Origin: Paramecium octaurelia | Taxonomy: Eukaryota > Ciliophora > Oligohymenophorea > Peniculida > Parameciidae | NCBI GenBank assembly: GCA_905182995.1 | Contig: CAJJDP010000198.1 | Coordinates: 7,410 to 60,918, forward strand | DNA length: 53,509 nucleotides | Reading direction: 5' to 3' | Notes under the pieces: generated by a model | Told to the model about the DNA's origin: nothing | The model's database searches: none | Seen by the model: only the letters and a program-made list of their open reading frames with translations | Made by a program: the position numbers and the translations under genes | Shown here: piece by piece, positions 20,831 to 35,032 of the stretch | Layout: each line of letters opens with the position of its first letter | Position numbering within the stretch: position 1 is the first letter of the stretch

Positions 20831-23500
20831 AATTTTTAAATTAATTAGGCCAATGATAAATATTACACTATCAATACTTGAAATTCTTAGTTCGACTGTT
20901 ACTGGTATTATCTTTAAAGTTGTAATTCTTTATTATTACCCTTATTAAGATTATTCAAATCATGATACTTGAAATTAAATGTCCTATATATTATTGTTAC
21001 TATTCTAATAGTGTTAATTCTGTGAATTAGTATTATGATTAAGATTGTTACACTTGTAGTTTTTGAAATTATTAGTCTTCGCTTGTTGTGGTACTGTAAA
21101 TATTGTAAAATTTCTTTATCTTTGAGTATCAATCTTTTGATTAAAATCTTAATCCTTGTTGAAATTATTAACCTTCTTTTAGAAGCTCTTAACCAATTAA
21201 CTTTTTTGTATGAACTTATTCAGGATTCTCTTCATAGCAATTAAGTGTAGTGTATCTCTCCTTCATAATAAACTTCTTCAATCCTATGGAGGAGTTATTG
21301 TAAAGCTTGTGATTGTCTACTATTGCAATAAGTTTTTCATCAGATATTCTTATTCATTTTGGGAAGTAGTATAATTCTTAATTTGTATATGTTCTTGTCT
21401 TTCAGGTATAAAGGATGCTCTGATAAGATATTCTTGGATGCAATTTGCCCTCTTTAAAATCTGGTGTTCTGACATCTATTTACATTATATGGCCATTATT
21501 CCTACTACTATGGTATTCCTCCTCTCTATGTATGTATTACCATACTCTTCATCTCTGAAGGTCATCCACCTCCTTATGCTTGAGCCTTCTTTGAATTCCA
21601 AATCCTGCACTCATCTAATTGCCTTCTGAACATGATACTATAAATGTATGTTTAGTAGACATTAGAATTGGAGTGCTCTTTGAGTAAAGAAATACTGTTT
21701 TCGCTATTTTCTTTTCCTTAGACTTAGTTACAAAATACTTGTAGTTGTACTTACTTGCCCCTGGTTATGTTTTTATAGAGTTCTGCTTATTAACTTTACT
21801 ATCTTAATGGTGCCAATCAGGAAAATGGCAGAAAATTTTGTATTTGCTTTAGGTAGCAGCATATGTCCATAAAATAATGGATATGGCAAGTGAATGCTTT
21901 TATAAATTTTATGTATGTGCCTTTGCTCCATAACTTAATAATCCAATTATTACAGTTGAGGAACCTAGTGATCTTGTGTGCACAGTTATTTTTAATTAGA
22001 AATCTGCATAAGCATCAAAAGAGGTTCAAATTCTGCAAGTTCGTATACATAAAAAGTTCTCCTCATATGTCCCTATAGTGCATAATTGTTTCTCTCCCAG
22101 GGAAAGCATCCTTATCAAACACTCGTAAACTTCCTCTTCTCAAAAAAAGGGAGCATTTATTGATATCCCATATTTAAGAGGTAAATTCTCTATTTTAAGA
22201 GTATCCATTATTAAATATTAATAAAATTTTGTACATGATAAACATAACCCAAGGCTGTTTAAGTTATACAGCTGATTGAACAGCGCGTGCATGTTTATGA
22301 GGAATATGAGAAATAAACTTGAAAAATAGTTTAGAAAGATTTAATCAACAAAAATTCTTTAAATAAATTGAAGGATCACTTCAAGGAGGGATTAGAAGTT
22401 GATGAACAATTTTGATAACCAATAGTGCATCATTCTCGAAGTAGTTCCACTTTTTACAAGAATTATTATAAGTACCAGAAAGATGAATCATAAATTCACC
22501 CTTTTCTCATAAAATTGTAAGTCTTACGACATTCAACAAATTTTAAACGCATCCGTTTATAAATTCTTTTGATCTATTTCTTATCTGATAATTTATTTAG
22601 AGCAATATAGCATAGACAGGTCCTCAGAGAAGAGCAGAGGTTGATTTCAGAATTGTACATGCAGAAAAAATTAATCCTAGCCAGGAGTATAACTAGTCCA
22701 CTTATCAGAAAATTGAGTAGATGTACAATATAACGGTACATATAATATTGCTATATGAGTTTTTAAACATGAACAAAGAAGCAATAACCACAATAAATAA
22801 GATGAGTTTCTGATTTTCATTGAGACTTCTTTTGTGTATGGTGGAGAGTATTTAGGTGTATGACATCGATAAATAAACAGAAACACTATTATTTAAGTCG
22901 TTATGTTGACTGAAGTCGAGCATGTAGCCCAACAGCAATATATTGGAAGGTGGGAATTAAATATCATATACTATTTAGAAGCAATAGCTGAGGAAGGTGC
23001 ACTATAATCAAGGTAATAACTTAGAATGTTAGGATCACGATTTAGCAGATTTGTTGCAAGTTAATTACTTGTTGAAGTAAATAATACAAATAACCCTGTT
23101 GTGCAGGCTGAATGATGTGTAGCATATAATTGAGTCAGTAGTGTAAATCTATTTTGTTGTATTATAAAGCATTCAAATAATCCAAATAACATCCAGTTTA
23201 ACGTTGCTAAGTTGTGCAACTATTAGTAATATAGACACAATCTTTGGAATAAGAAGGATGTGCAAACTATTAAAGTAGAACAATCTGTACACATAGCGCA
23301 GGATAATCAATATTGTTCAAAATCTGAAATGTAATTATTAGAAAGACACTGCAATCATGCTCTTCCTATATAGCAACTTTAGTTATAGAGCCTACTGCAA
23401 AAAATTCGCTCTATAGTAGCAGCTCTTTATTGATAAAATTTTTTTGCATATACAAGTAGAGATAAACTTAGCATTTGTTGATACCAATTTAGTAAGAAAA
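20831..23500. other. no intact gene; scattered TGA-free stretches
   Basis: Competing open stretches exist, for example - strand 21,260-21,600 and + strand 23,130-23,430, the latter containing KKDVQTIKVEQSVHIAQDNQ. None has a recognisable domain, a clear start or consistent codon use. Confidence 0.4.
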
Positions 23501-23529
23501 TTTTTAACTTGAACTAAGGAGCCACTAGG

Positions 23530-24130
23530 ACATTATATAGACCTAATATTCTTGATTATCTCAAGCATTATCCACAGACCAGAGGCAGCGCTGGAGAAGA
23601 TTTCTTAGAGCCACCTGAGGATCTACCCTTATCATTCTTTTCTCTTTAATATTCCCTTTCTTGGGTTGAGGATAGCTTCTGTTATTACCTTTGATAGGCT
23701 GGTGTAACTAAGTCTCTAACTTAGGTTTCACCTTGGATGTATCTCTAAAGGCATCAGTCTATCTTATTCCTTAATGGTGGCCAAGTTTATCCTAGTTTTA
23801 TTTTTTATGTTTTTTCGAGTATCTTAGAATTTTCCGATTTCCTATTTTTATTCCTGGAACTCAAACCAAGACAACAGATTGTAGGATGACCTGGATATTA
23901 AGCACATCATAGAATATACCTCTTATGTATCTGTAGGATATCTTTGACTCCCTTTCATACTCAACATTAGAGAACATTTGGTGCACTAAACTTACACAGG
24001 TTGTCCAAAGCTTCGTAAAGGTTCTGAATAGGCCTTAGAAATAGGCCAACCATTGATTGTGTACGCATGAAGGAAACTGCTGAAAGGGCTTAGATTCGCG
24101 CTTCATCAATTTTCTCCTGTATTTTATCAG
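23530..24130 (-). pseudogene. GC-richer shattered coding region, possible old retroelement gag-like sequence
   Basis: The block is visibly richer in G and C than its surroundings. On the - strand it gives protein-like peptides in three alternating frames: FRTFTKLWTTCVSLVHQMFS, then WFEFQEQKQEIGKFQDTRKN, then KLETQLHQPIKGNNRSYPQP, then a basic, Ser-rich stretch ending LVCGQC. Order and composition vaguely recall a gag polyprotein with a basic tail, but no zinc knuckle or pol motif is visible. An ordinary decayed gene is equally possible. Confidence 0.25.
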
Positions 24131-24346
24131 ATAAAAATAATACTAATAACATACTAACTCAATAAGCATATGGTATTATGCATTTCTACAAAAGCTTCAA
24201 GAAAAGAAAATTAGAAAAAGGCAGACTGCTGAAACAGAAAACTTGAAGCCAATACAAGGCTTTCAAATACTCTAAAGAGAAATTTTATAAAATGATATCG
24301 CTTCCCTTAACTTTTTGTATCTATTATTCAGATCATCATATTAGTG

Positions 24347-24826
24347 ATGCTTCCATTCTTCTTTGATGATGGCTTTGAACTCAAGGTATTATCATACTTT
24401 TCTTTCTTTTATTTTGGAGATATCTCATTTGAACTATCTTTTAAGTTAAATACTCTCTTGTACTTAATAAATACATATAGAAATAGAATTAAAAACCTCA
24501 TATTCTTAATTTTAGTTGATCCCGAAGGAGCTATAGTTCATGAAATACTTCTCCATATTGCTTTTATATTATTTGTTTTAAGAACTTTATCATATCTAAA
24601 GACTAAAGCCAAAATATAAGTGAAGTTAACAGGAGGGGATTCAAATGATGAAAAAGTAAAATTGGCAAGTCTTTTAAATTTGACAAACCGAAAATACAAA
24701 TAAGTCTCATTTATTTTTAATTTTTTATCACTATTTACTTTTATTAAAATCTATTATTCTCATGCTCTCTGGTTATTATCGTTAATTATATATATTCTTG
24801 CTTCAAATAATATAATAAAGCATTGA
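24347..24826 (+). CDS. possible small membrane protein
   Basis: ATG 24347 opens a 159-codon frame to TGA 24824-24826. It has several hydrophobic stretches and a polar segment (KLTGGDSNDEKVKLASLLNL). No family was recognised. A - strand frame over about 24,510-25,030 (containing CGDNLVGFSMFSDGQRRYIG) is equally protein-like and overlaps it, so at most one of the two can be right over the shared part. Confidence 0.3.
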
Positions 24827-26165
24827 TAGTTAGGCATTTCTCTTCTTTAGAAATTTTTAGGATATCATCTCCTTTTATTTGTCCAATATACCTTCTTTAA
24901 CCATCAGAGAACATACTAAAACCAACTAAATTGTCTCCACAAAATTTCAATATATTTTTATATCTTCTTCTATAATCCTTTTTATTATAATGATAATTAT
25001 ATAAGCATATTCATAACATTATTTTGATGTTAAAAAAAATTTACAATGGAGGATAAAAACTAAATTTACTTTTAAAAACCTGATTTAACTCCATTCTACT
25101 AATTTCCTATTTAATTTATATCATTTAGTGATTTTACATGATGGACCGTGTTATTGAAACTATGATTAAGTTCAAGTTTCATTTTTTGAAAATTTAAGTT
25201 ATATATGCTTTAAAGCCTAAATATTGTAAATCTAGAAAATGGATAAAAAAATTTGATTATCAGGTAGGAATATAAGGTTAATTAGAAAGTAATTTCTGTG
25301 ACTAGGTAGCCTTTCAACCAATAATAGAGTAGCTACCTTCTATTTGTGGGGTCTTTTCCCTCTATAAATGTGTCTGGTCTGAGAATTAGACATAAGATCC
25401 CTAATGTAAGATATAAGTAGCTGAGAGTGAAAAAGAATATAGAGATAATATGTTGTTTGTGAGATCATAATGAAATCGATGAAGCAAGAATCGAAATGTG
25501 GGATTGTACATAAGTTGTTCAAAGAATAATGTATTTCAAAGTCAATTAAGAAAGTCTTTGATCGTAGGTAAATAGGAAAGTTGTCAAAAAAAAAGGAATA
25601 GTTTCTTGAATTCAATTCAAACTGGGTAGTTGCATGTAATGATTTTATATATTATGATGCAATCTTAACATAAGATTGAATTGATTATCCATAGCATCCT
25701 TACTTAAGTATTATTTATATTTCATAAGGAATGCAATATGATTATTCTATATAATGATTTAATGAATTTACTGCTAATACTTTTCTTGAGAATATGCAGA
25801 ACAAAATCATTATTTAAATTGTAATCAAGCATGTTTGAATCTGCTAAATAATTCTAGGAGTTGCATCCATATTTCTGTTTTTAGACTTTATTAAATAAAG
25901 ATTCCCTTAAGAGCGTAGGTCTACTAATAATTGTTCGACTTATGATAGAATAATTCTACTTATTAAAGTTATTAAAGTATTTTTAATTAAGATATATTTT
26001 TTCGAAATTCCTGTATTCATTTTATAACTTGGTCAACAAGAGTCGCTGGTAATATGAAGATAAATATTCAAGCAAACAATGTTTTGTTATAAAGATTAAT
26101 AAATTTTATATAATAATTGAGTCAAAAAATAATGTAAACATATTCGTAATGTTTGTAATTATAAA
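24827..26165. other. no gene resolved
   Basis: This region holds the upstream half of the - strand frame described for the preceding entry. It also holds a - strand hydrophobic frame at about 25,180-25,615 and a competing + frame from 25,469 (MKSMKQESKCGIVHKLFKEQ). None is supported by motifs. The last part is the 3' flank of the giant gene. Confidence 0.4.
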
Positions 26166-29100
26166 TCAAAAAAACAGTATTCTAGAATTTTAAATTTTGT
26201 TTTTATTTCTCTTTAAGCAATTCTTGACTCCAGTAATTATAGACTAGGCATGTTATAAATATGATTGGTATATATCAATGGCTAAAGTTGATAGAAGAAT
26301 CAGTGTGAAACCGATTATATTGATCCAACCAACATTTTCAGCCGACTCTTTATCCTGTTTTAATTTCAAAATTTCATATAAAGAAAAGATTGAAACATTC
26401 AACATAATCAAAAGTTCAGTTAGTATTATTTTGATATTTTCAAAATTATTCTTAAATGGTTTATAAATGCAACAATAACAAAAGAATACTCCTGAGATAA
26501 AGGCTGTAATAAGACATTAAGCCTCAACAAGACCTTACATCACAACTAAATTTACAATGAATAAAGTTTTTTTTATCAACACAATAGTAAAATATTATTT
26601 AGATCTTTAATTTTTTTGGTTCTTAATTCCCTCCACTAATACAGATAACTTTTTAGAAACTGCCTTTTTTTAGCTTAAATATAAAAAAATGCTGCAAGGT
26701 AGGACTACATTGCAGATCAATGTAATAAGAGCTAAATAGAATATTATTGTGTTTAAACTGGTCTCGAAATTAAAATTTACCAATTATAAAATAGATGCAT
26801 ATGTCAATTCATAAAAGTTAGATGTAAAAATTCTGATTAATCCAGAGTAAATAAAATACTAATAATATTTTCGTGCCACCCTCTAAATGAAAAAGGTAAA
26901 TTTAGTTACTTTGTAGAAAAAAGCATTCTGATGAACAGATGCCCAATTGTAATATTTGATAAAAGAGAGAAATTTTTAGAATAAATAAGAAAGTATAAAA
27001 TAAGTAAATCCCAACATTAACATGATTAAAAGAGTTTCAAAGTTTTACAAAAAGTAACAATTAACTTAATAGTATCCAAATTTCCACTTAGCTAAGATGA
27101 TTGGAGTTTAAAAATTAAAAAATCCTTGTAAATTTTGATCTATTTGAATTTAATCAAAGATTGGGGTAAAAGAGCCAATAGAAAAGACTTCAAAATAACC
27201 TTCTAGGTTTTATGGAAATTCAACATTGTGATATTTCATATATGATAATTATTAGAGAAGATCAAGGAGATTCCATAAAATCTCTAAATTTCCAAATAAA
27301 AAAGAAATTCCACTAATAACTAAAATGGAATACAATACAATCTTACTCAGCATGGAAGTTCTAGAAATAAGCAACATTTGATCAGCTGACAGTTTCTAAG
27401 GGGATCTAAATTCCAATTTTGATTCCTTTGAGAGCAAAGAGTTTCCTTAGCTATTTACTATGTTGTCATTATTAACAGTAACTTTTAAAACAGGATTTCT
27501 AACAGTGGTTTTAAAGTTGATTATTATTTTATAGGCAACATCTGCCAATTCAGTAGTTATAGATATCATCGATTTGATTTCAACATCATATTCATTATCG
27601 TTGCCATTTATTATTTAAATAAAAATCAACTACAGAAATTGCTCTTCATTTATGCCTTTTTCATTTAAACACACAGGTTCAGAAAATGATAATTTGAACT
27701 CTTGATAACTTGTATCTGTTTTTGTTAACTTGCTCAATGTAATTTTAGGTTGAATTGCATACGAGCAAGAACTTATGTTATTTTCTGTTGAGCATATCCA
27801 ATCTTTTTCAACCATGCAAATTTCATTGCATCCATCAGAACTTTAAAGGTTGCCATCGTCACATTATTCCTATTTTTACACCAAATATCCATCTCCACAA
27901 ATATTATGACATTGATGCCCATCCTCTACATATCCCTCCTAACATAAAATACATTATCCTTGAAAGCAATCTAAACACATCTCATCACACTAATAAGAAC
28001 ACTAATAACAGCCATCAAATTAAATGTTATTTCCATCATCACATTATTCATTCCCTACTGCAAAACCATCTCCACATTTTGAAGTACAAACACCTTCTAA
28101 CAAATACCACCCGTCCTTGTTGCATTCTTAACACTACATGCCATTACACATATTGCATCCTTATGGGCATTAAACTTGACATTTATAACAACCATCATAT
28201 GGGAAGTAGTTTCCATCATCACATTATTCCTCCTATCCTGTAACAATGCCATCACCGCAGAAGTTAATACATTAATCTGGGAAGCATTTACTTATATTGA
28301 TATCCCAAATACAATCAAAATTCTCTCCATCTGTCTTACAAGCTTCTTAGAATTCATAATCCTTACAACTTTTCTTGTTAGTGCATCCTCCACCTTATTT
28401 GACTGTACAATATGGTAAATATGAATTGCATTCTTCGGATGTAATAATGGCAACCTATGCAGTCTCGCAGGTTTTAGTATAGCACTTTTCATCAATCCAA
28501 ATACATTCATTTAAATTAATATCAAATGTACATCCATCTATTATAGTTACATCTTCGCAGTCCTTTCTTTAACCACATCGAACTCCATTTGTTACACACC
28601 TTTTATCTTCAAATATAGATGCACAGGCTGAATCTATTGCATAATTGAAATCATAACATCCTTTTCGACGGCAACCTCCTTTTTGACAAGTTGAAAGGAA
28701 AATTATACAGTCAGAATGAGATAAGGCATTTGAAGGTCCATTTGCACATGTCCGTTCTTAACAAATAGTTTTTTCCTCATTCCAGAAACAATCTACTCCG
28801 TTTTAGTTAATTTATCCTTCGCTTATGCATTGTTCATAATTGTAATCCATACAAAAGAATTAGCCAGTTTCGCATCCATCCAATTTTTTGTTTACAGAGC
28901 ACGAATCACCAAAATACTAACGGCAACTATATGCTGTATATATCTTTAATTAGGCTGATGAGCAATCCTTTATCGTACATTTATTTTGACTCTAAATCCA
29001 TTAACATTCCTTTTTGTTGAAATCAAAATAACATTATTCTTGAATTGAATAGTTATCGCAATTACTCAATTTTTAGCATCCATCCAAGGTATTATTTACT

Positions 29101-32100
29101 GTGCATTAATCAAACCTTTAGTTGCATTTGCTATGACTTGTATATTCTGCATCTAAATTTAAACATGATAATATTAAGCACTTTTGGTTTGATATTGAAT
29201 AGTAGCATTAGTGACCATATCTATCCTAATAACATTGTACTTCTTTCGCTAATTCACATGAAATCGGAAGGTCTACACATTGAATAATATCAAGTTTGAC
29301 AGTGCAGCTTTTGTTAAAGTAGTAAGATTCGCATAGGGTATGGGTGATATATGATGTATCAGCAGTAGTACAATCTTCTACACACTAACCGGTATTGGTA
29401 TTAAACTGACAATTAGTGAGCCAATTATAGCAATCCGCATTAGAAGATGGTGTAGTAGGTATATTTGAACAGGTTTTTTCTAGGCATGATGTACTATGCC
29501 AGAAACAAGGAATTCCGTCTAAATTGCTTTTATTTAAGCATAATGCATTAGTAGAATATAAACTACAAGCACCGATAGTGATGCAGTGTGACCCATTCCA
29601 AAAACATTTTGAAGTATAGATATGACATTCTGATTATCCTAATAAAAGCGAGCAATTTAAGAGTTGGCATGAAAGATCATTTAACATACAATTAGAATTC
29701 CAATTAAAGCAATCTAGGTTTGTAGCAGGGGTAGGAGTTATTGCTTGGCATGCATTTTAACAAACGCTAACATTCCAATAACAGTCGACACCATTAATTG
29801 TGCTAAAACAGGCATCTTCGTAAGTGTATTCTGAACAGAGTGATTTTTTTATAATGCATATTTCACTTGATATAAAATGAATCGTAGTCGAGCTATCTAC
29901 ATCATTACAATTCTAATGTGATTTAGGTGAAACCATACTAATTGAATTGCAATATTTGTTATTGGAGCATTTAGAATTTATTGAACACCAAAAACATTTA
30001 GTGATTGCATAGCCATTTGAGGCATAACTACTTTCACACTCAGATTATAGAGTGTAATCTAAGCAAGTAAGAGAAGAACACTTGCCATTTACCCATTGAC
30101 AATTTTATCCATCAATAAGATTTGATGAAGTACATATTGTGTCTTTTTTTATATGAGTACAATCAAAAAAAGAGCATCCTAAACCTTTTGTGTAATTAAA
30201 TTTGCAGTAGTTAGCATTTACTAATAGGCATTCACGAGTTGTAACAGCAGTTGTATTAATTTGGCAATCAACATTAGTTACACATTTACCAGCTTACCAA
30301 TAGCAATTATATTAATAACATTGATAAATTAATTTAATTAATTCACAATTTCCTGTTTAAGTTATACAACCAGTAGCATCAAGAATACAATCATATTTCC
30401 AATCAAAACAAATTTAATCTGTAAGAACGGGATAATTTACATACGTTAAATGCTCACATTTTCTATTCTCACAAGCATTAGCCTAAAAATTATATCCACA
30501 CCTTTAATTTGAAATTGTAGTTGAAGAATTGCATAATTATTATCCTCCTTTTTGTTGGGAGCAATAACTCATAATTTTACAGCAATAACAACTAGTATCA
30601 TAAATATAATTTGATGAGTAGTCTTAACATTATTTGCCCCTATCTGAAACAGATGTTGAAGATTAAAATGATAAGTATTTTGGTTCAGTAATTAAACTAC
30701 AATAATCAGAACATCTACTATAATATTTATAATAATAATAATAATATTAACAACTCCTCTATAAATAACATAATTATCCGATTCCTGTTTTTTTGTAGTC
30801 ACAATTACTATATGATATATATTTATCACTGCATTAACTATCAAGACGACAATAGTCATAATATTAGCACTTATAATTATATTTCATTATGGCACTCTTA
30901 CATACATTACCCGATAAATCAAAACAACTGGAAATGGAGTAGCATCCTTATCCACTTGATTATAGAACACAGTTGGGATTATATAATTAACAAAGCTCAT
31001 TTGTTTTACTATCTTGAATAACTTCACAATATTCAGATGGTACATATTAACATCTAAAATTAAAATAATAGCATTTTGAATTGTAATATGTTAAAGTTAA
31101 TTTACATATTGTAGGATTTGTAACCTATTCACATTAGAGTGGTCTGAACTCACATCCTGGCCCATAAGTCCCATTAGATTAAATCTTTAATTGACATTAG
31201 CTAAACTTTCTAAAATTTAAACATTCCGCCTCGGTTTTAGCAGTCATATTATCACTACACAATACATCTTTACAAATTCTATTTCTTGCATCCCATTTGC
31301 AGGGTTACTAATATTTTGTGATTACACATTGTTATTCCAATTTATAATCACAGTAAATTGAAAGTTATACACAAGTTCGATTTGTAATATTACTTACTGT
31401 ACATTTTTATAGAAAATTTTCACAATTTTAATGTGATAGATCTCCATAAATATTCTTGCTACAATCACTATCATCATTCTCTCCCATACATTTTTGGTCG
31501 AATTCATCCCAATAACATTGCTGACCAGCCAAATTAGTTTTGCAATTTCTTTGCCTGATGTATTCAGAACAATTATTCTTTTTTAATTCACAGCCTTCTG
31601 GATTAAAAGAGGAGATCACAGTGCATTTAGGATTCCATGCTTAGCATTCAATATGAGTATCATACATATTATCATTTGGAGAAGATGTGCAATCCACAGA
31701 ACTTGGTCTCTTCATGCATCCTCCTAATATTGGATTAAAGATACAATAATCAAGCCAAGTATTGCATTCAATATTATTGATATAATTAATGATAGAAGCA
31801 TCTGAACATTCCATCAGTTTACATATTGTGCCAGTCCAAAAACATTTGGTTCCATCTTGAAGATTTAATTCACACTATTATTAACTTATCAACTCATTGC
31901 AACTATTGGACCAAAGATGGCATCCAAAGCCACTGCTTCCTATTATGCAAGTACCCTCCAAAACTTTAAATGAGTTGCAATCTTTATTTGTTAAATATTC
32001 CTTAGGATTTGCATCTGTGCAAATTTAAGGAATACAAATTTTATCTGCTTTATTCCATTTACATTGCATTCCTGAAATTGTAGTCTTGCATTATTCTTCA

Positions 32101-33680
32101 AGAGCAAATTAACATTCCTCCTTTTTATCAACACATCCAATCAATATTTTTGAATTTTAGAATTATTACACGTTTACAGTGCATTATGGTAACCACTCTT
32201 CACATTATGAATTGCTCCCATAATTTGGTGGAGCAGTTTTACATTTTTTTTCTATGCAACCTTAATTAATTGCACAGACAGTTCCTGCAGAATCAATTTT
32301 GCAAAAATCAATTTCTTAAATATTTTCACATATATAATCTGTACAACCAAAAGTAGCTACATTAAATGTGCAACTTGAGCTTATATTTGAGCATAATTTA
32401 TGATTGTTGTAAGTTGGCAATTTCAATTTATTACATTCAAACTATGTGCATACCCCGTTTATCCATAAACATCTTTGTTTAATATAATTAAATTCACAAA
32501 ATTCTTCTTATAAAATATCTTCACAGAATTCTGGTGTCTCTTAACATCCACCACCAACTTTACCTATACAATTTCCATATTTCTTACAATCTGTTTGACT
32601 ATAATGAATTGGAGCATGATTACATGCCCTTTTTTCACATTTATTGTTATACCATACACAATCCTATATTTCGATAGAGTAACAATCGATTTAATTAGCA
32701 TAACCTTCGCATGTTTATGGTCTTTATTTACATCCTCCATTTTCAGAGGTTACACAATCTAGTTTATTGTCATAATCTTAGCATTATTGATAATTTTAAA
32801 GGGAATCCGAAGCAGTTTCACAACTTTTGATTTTACATTAATTTTTATGATATTCGCATTTGTTTCCTTAAGCATCTGTAACACAACCATATTTATTCTC
32901 AGCATCACTACATTACTTTCTTTAAACACAATGAATTCCATTTGTAGTACATTAACTTATTTAAGATTTACACTCATAATCTTAAGTAAAAGGTAGATTT
33001 TCACACATTTTTTCAACACATTTGCTATTTTTTGAATCCCAAAAGCAGTTTTAAGATTTTTGTTTACTCTCAAAGCATTAATAATCATTTTAGTATTAAG
33101 TACACTAATCCTTCTATCCCATGCATCCATAGCCCTATTCATTTACGGTACAACCATCTAGAGCTTATTTACACATAATATGGCTCAATAAATACTTTGG
33201 CAGTTCTACGCATGAAATTACGTCACGACATTTTTTTTCCTTTTCCTAAACCCAAAAACAGTACTTTCCATCTTAATTTTAATTTGCGCATCCTACCTCT
33301 GTTTTGTAATTATTACATTCCAACATCTCAACACACATTGCGCCATCAGAAACACATCTATAAGAAGATTTTTAGCATTCATCTTTGTTGAATACTAGGC
33401 AGTTAACAAAATTAACACAATGACCCATATAAAAGCCGCATTACTTCTCTAATCTACAATCTTCCTCTGCAAAATTTTTGCATGTGATCTATTCTAAATT
33501 TTCTTATATGTAGGTCTGAGCAGAGCTTAAAACACAAACCCCATTTTCCCAAATGCAAAAACCTGAGTTTTAACACTAAATTTAATCGCGAACATGTCCA
33601 CAGACGCACTTTTTTGAGATTTCCTGACATTCTATTACAAGAAAAATCCAAATTAGGTTGTATAAATTCAAAATTATCAT
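26166..33680 (-). CDS. giant cysteine-rich surface-antigen-like membrane protein, 2504 aa
   Basis: This is a single uninterrupted frame of 2505 codons with no intron. It starts at ATG 33680 with a signal peptide (MIILNLYNLIWIFLVIECQ) and ends at TGA 26166-26168. Residues about 17-1790 are a long array of Cys-rich units with the spacing of Paramecium surface-antigen repeats, for example NCSEYIRQRNCKTNLAGQQC followed by W...C. Residues about 1795-1965 hold three DUF4215-type repeats (CGDGFAVGNEQCDDGN...DGC). A beta-rich linker follows, then from about residue 2097 a polytopic C-terminal domain with several membrane helices and a short basic tail. The protein is probably displayed at the cell surface. 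GPI-anchored immobilisation antigens share the repeat type but lack this C-terminus, so this is a transmembrane relative, not a serotype antigen. The second gene of this type lies at 46586-50776. Confidence 0.95.
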
Positions 33681-35032
33681 AAACAACACTATTAAATATT
33701 TTTGCTACTTAAATAAAAAAAATTCTATAATATCTTTTTTTCATAAGAAACAAAATTTCTATTAATGTAATATATAAAAAAAACAACTATTGGCTTCAAC
33801 AAACCTAATAATTTCTTTTTAGTCAATATAGAGAGTATAAGGAAAATTGTTTACCAACCGATTTGTAATATAATTAAGTTTCCTTAAGGTGAAGTTTATA
33901 AACTGTTGATATTTCTTTTTCTCATTTAAGTTTGGCACCTTAATTACGATTCCATCCTAAAAGCTTGCTTGTACATATATACCTATCAAATATTATTTAT
34001 CATTCACTGTTTTTGATCATCAATTCTCATTTTATTCTCAATTTTAATGTATATGGATTTCTAATAAAAAAATTTTAATTATACCAAGATTGCCTTTATT
34101 TCTTTACTTTTATCTTGAAACTAAAACTCTAGCCAAATCTTCAAATTGATATCTAATATCGTCCAAATTATTATTCTTAAATCTTCCTTACATATGAACC
34201 ATTCAATATTCAATTTTCCTTGCTTCTTTATAATAATATCTTATTTAATTAATTTTTACAACCATTTGGAGAACTCTATTAAATGAATTTATTAATGGCA
34301 ATATTAAATGAGATCTAAAAATGATGTAAAAATAAACAATTGAAGAAACCCTAATAGTGATGACAATATCTAAAATAATTACAACTTGCAAACCTTTACC
34401 ATGTGTCTAACATAATCTTTTATTGTATAATAATTGAATTTGATCTCAGAATTAATATTTGTCTAATTTTCCCACAGAAATGAATATTAATAATCAAAAA
34501 TGGTGCTTGTAAACTATATATTTTAAAAAATAAAAATAGAGACAATAAACACTATGAAAAATTAAATTTTTATCTCCCTGATTTGACCAAAATATACACT
34601 TATTTGCAACATTAACCTTTAGAATTATTTTCTTATATAGAATTACTTCAATGAATTGCGTTGTTTATTAATATTAAAAATATACATTTCATTCGTTTTA
34701 ATATCAATGATGAATAATAAATAAATTACTTTACATGAAGCATCTTTTAATTTAATAACTATAGCAAAAATAATATGAATTCATATCCCTACTAAAGGTA
34801 GAGATAAGAAATATCATAGAGATAATGATTAACTCTTTTTAAACATATGTTTGCCTACTTGATTTGATATATAATTGTATCTTTTCCACATTTTCTTCTT
34901 CATAAAATTATTCTATATATACACATTTTCATAATAATAGATGTAATTACCTCAATGAGAATTTTGAGATGTATTATTATTTTGACAGCATCCTTTATTA
35001 TTCATTAATTTTTCAAATCTTTAAAATTTTTT
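33681..35032. other. AT-rich intergenic region
   Basis: This is the upstream flank of the giant gene, very AT-rich. It contains no frame of interest and no RNA gene motif that could be seen. Confidence 0.5.
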
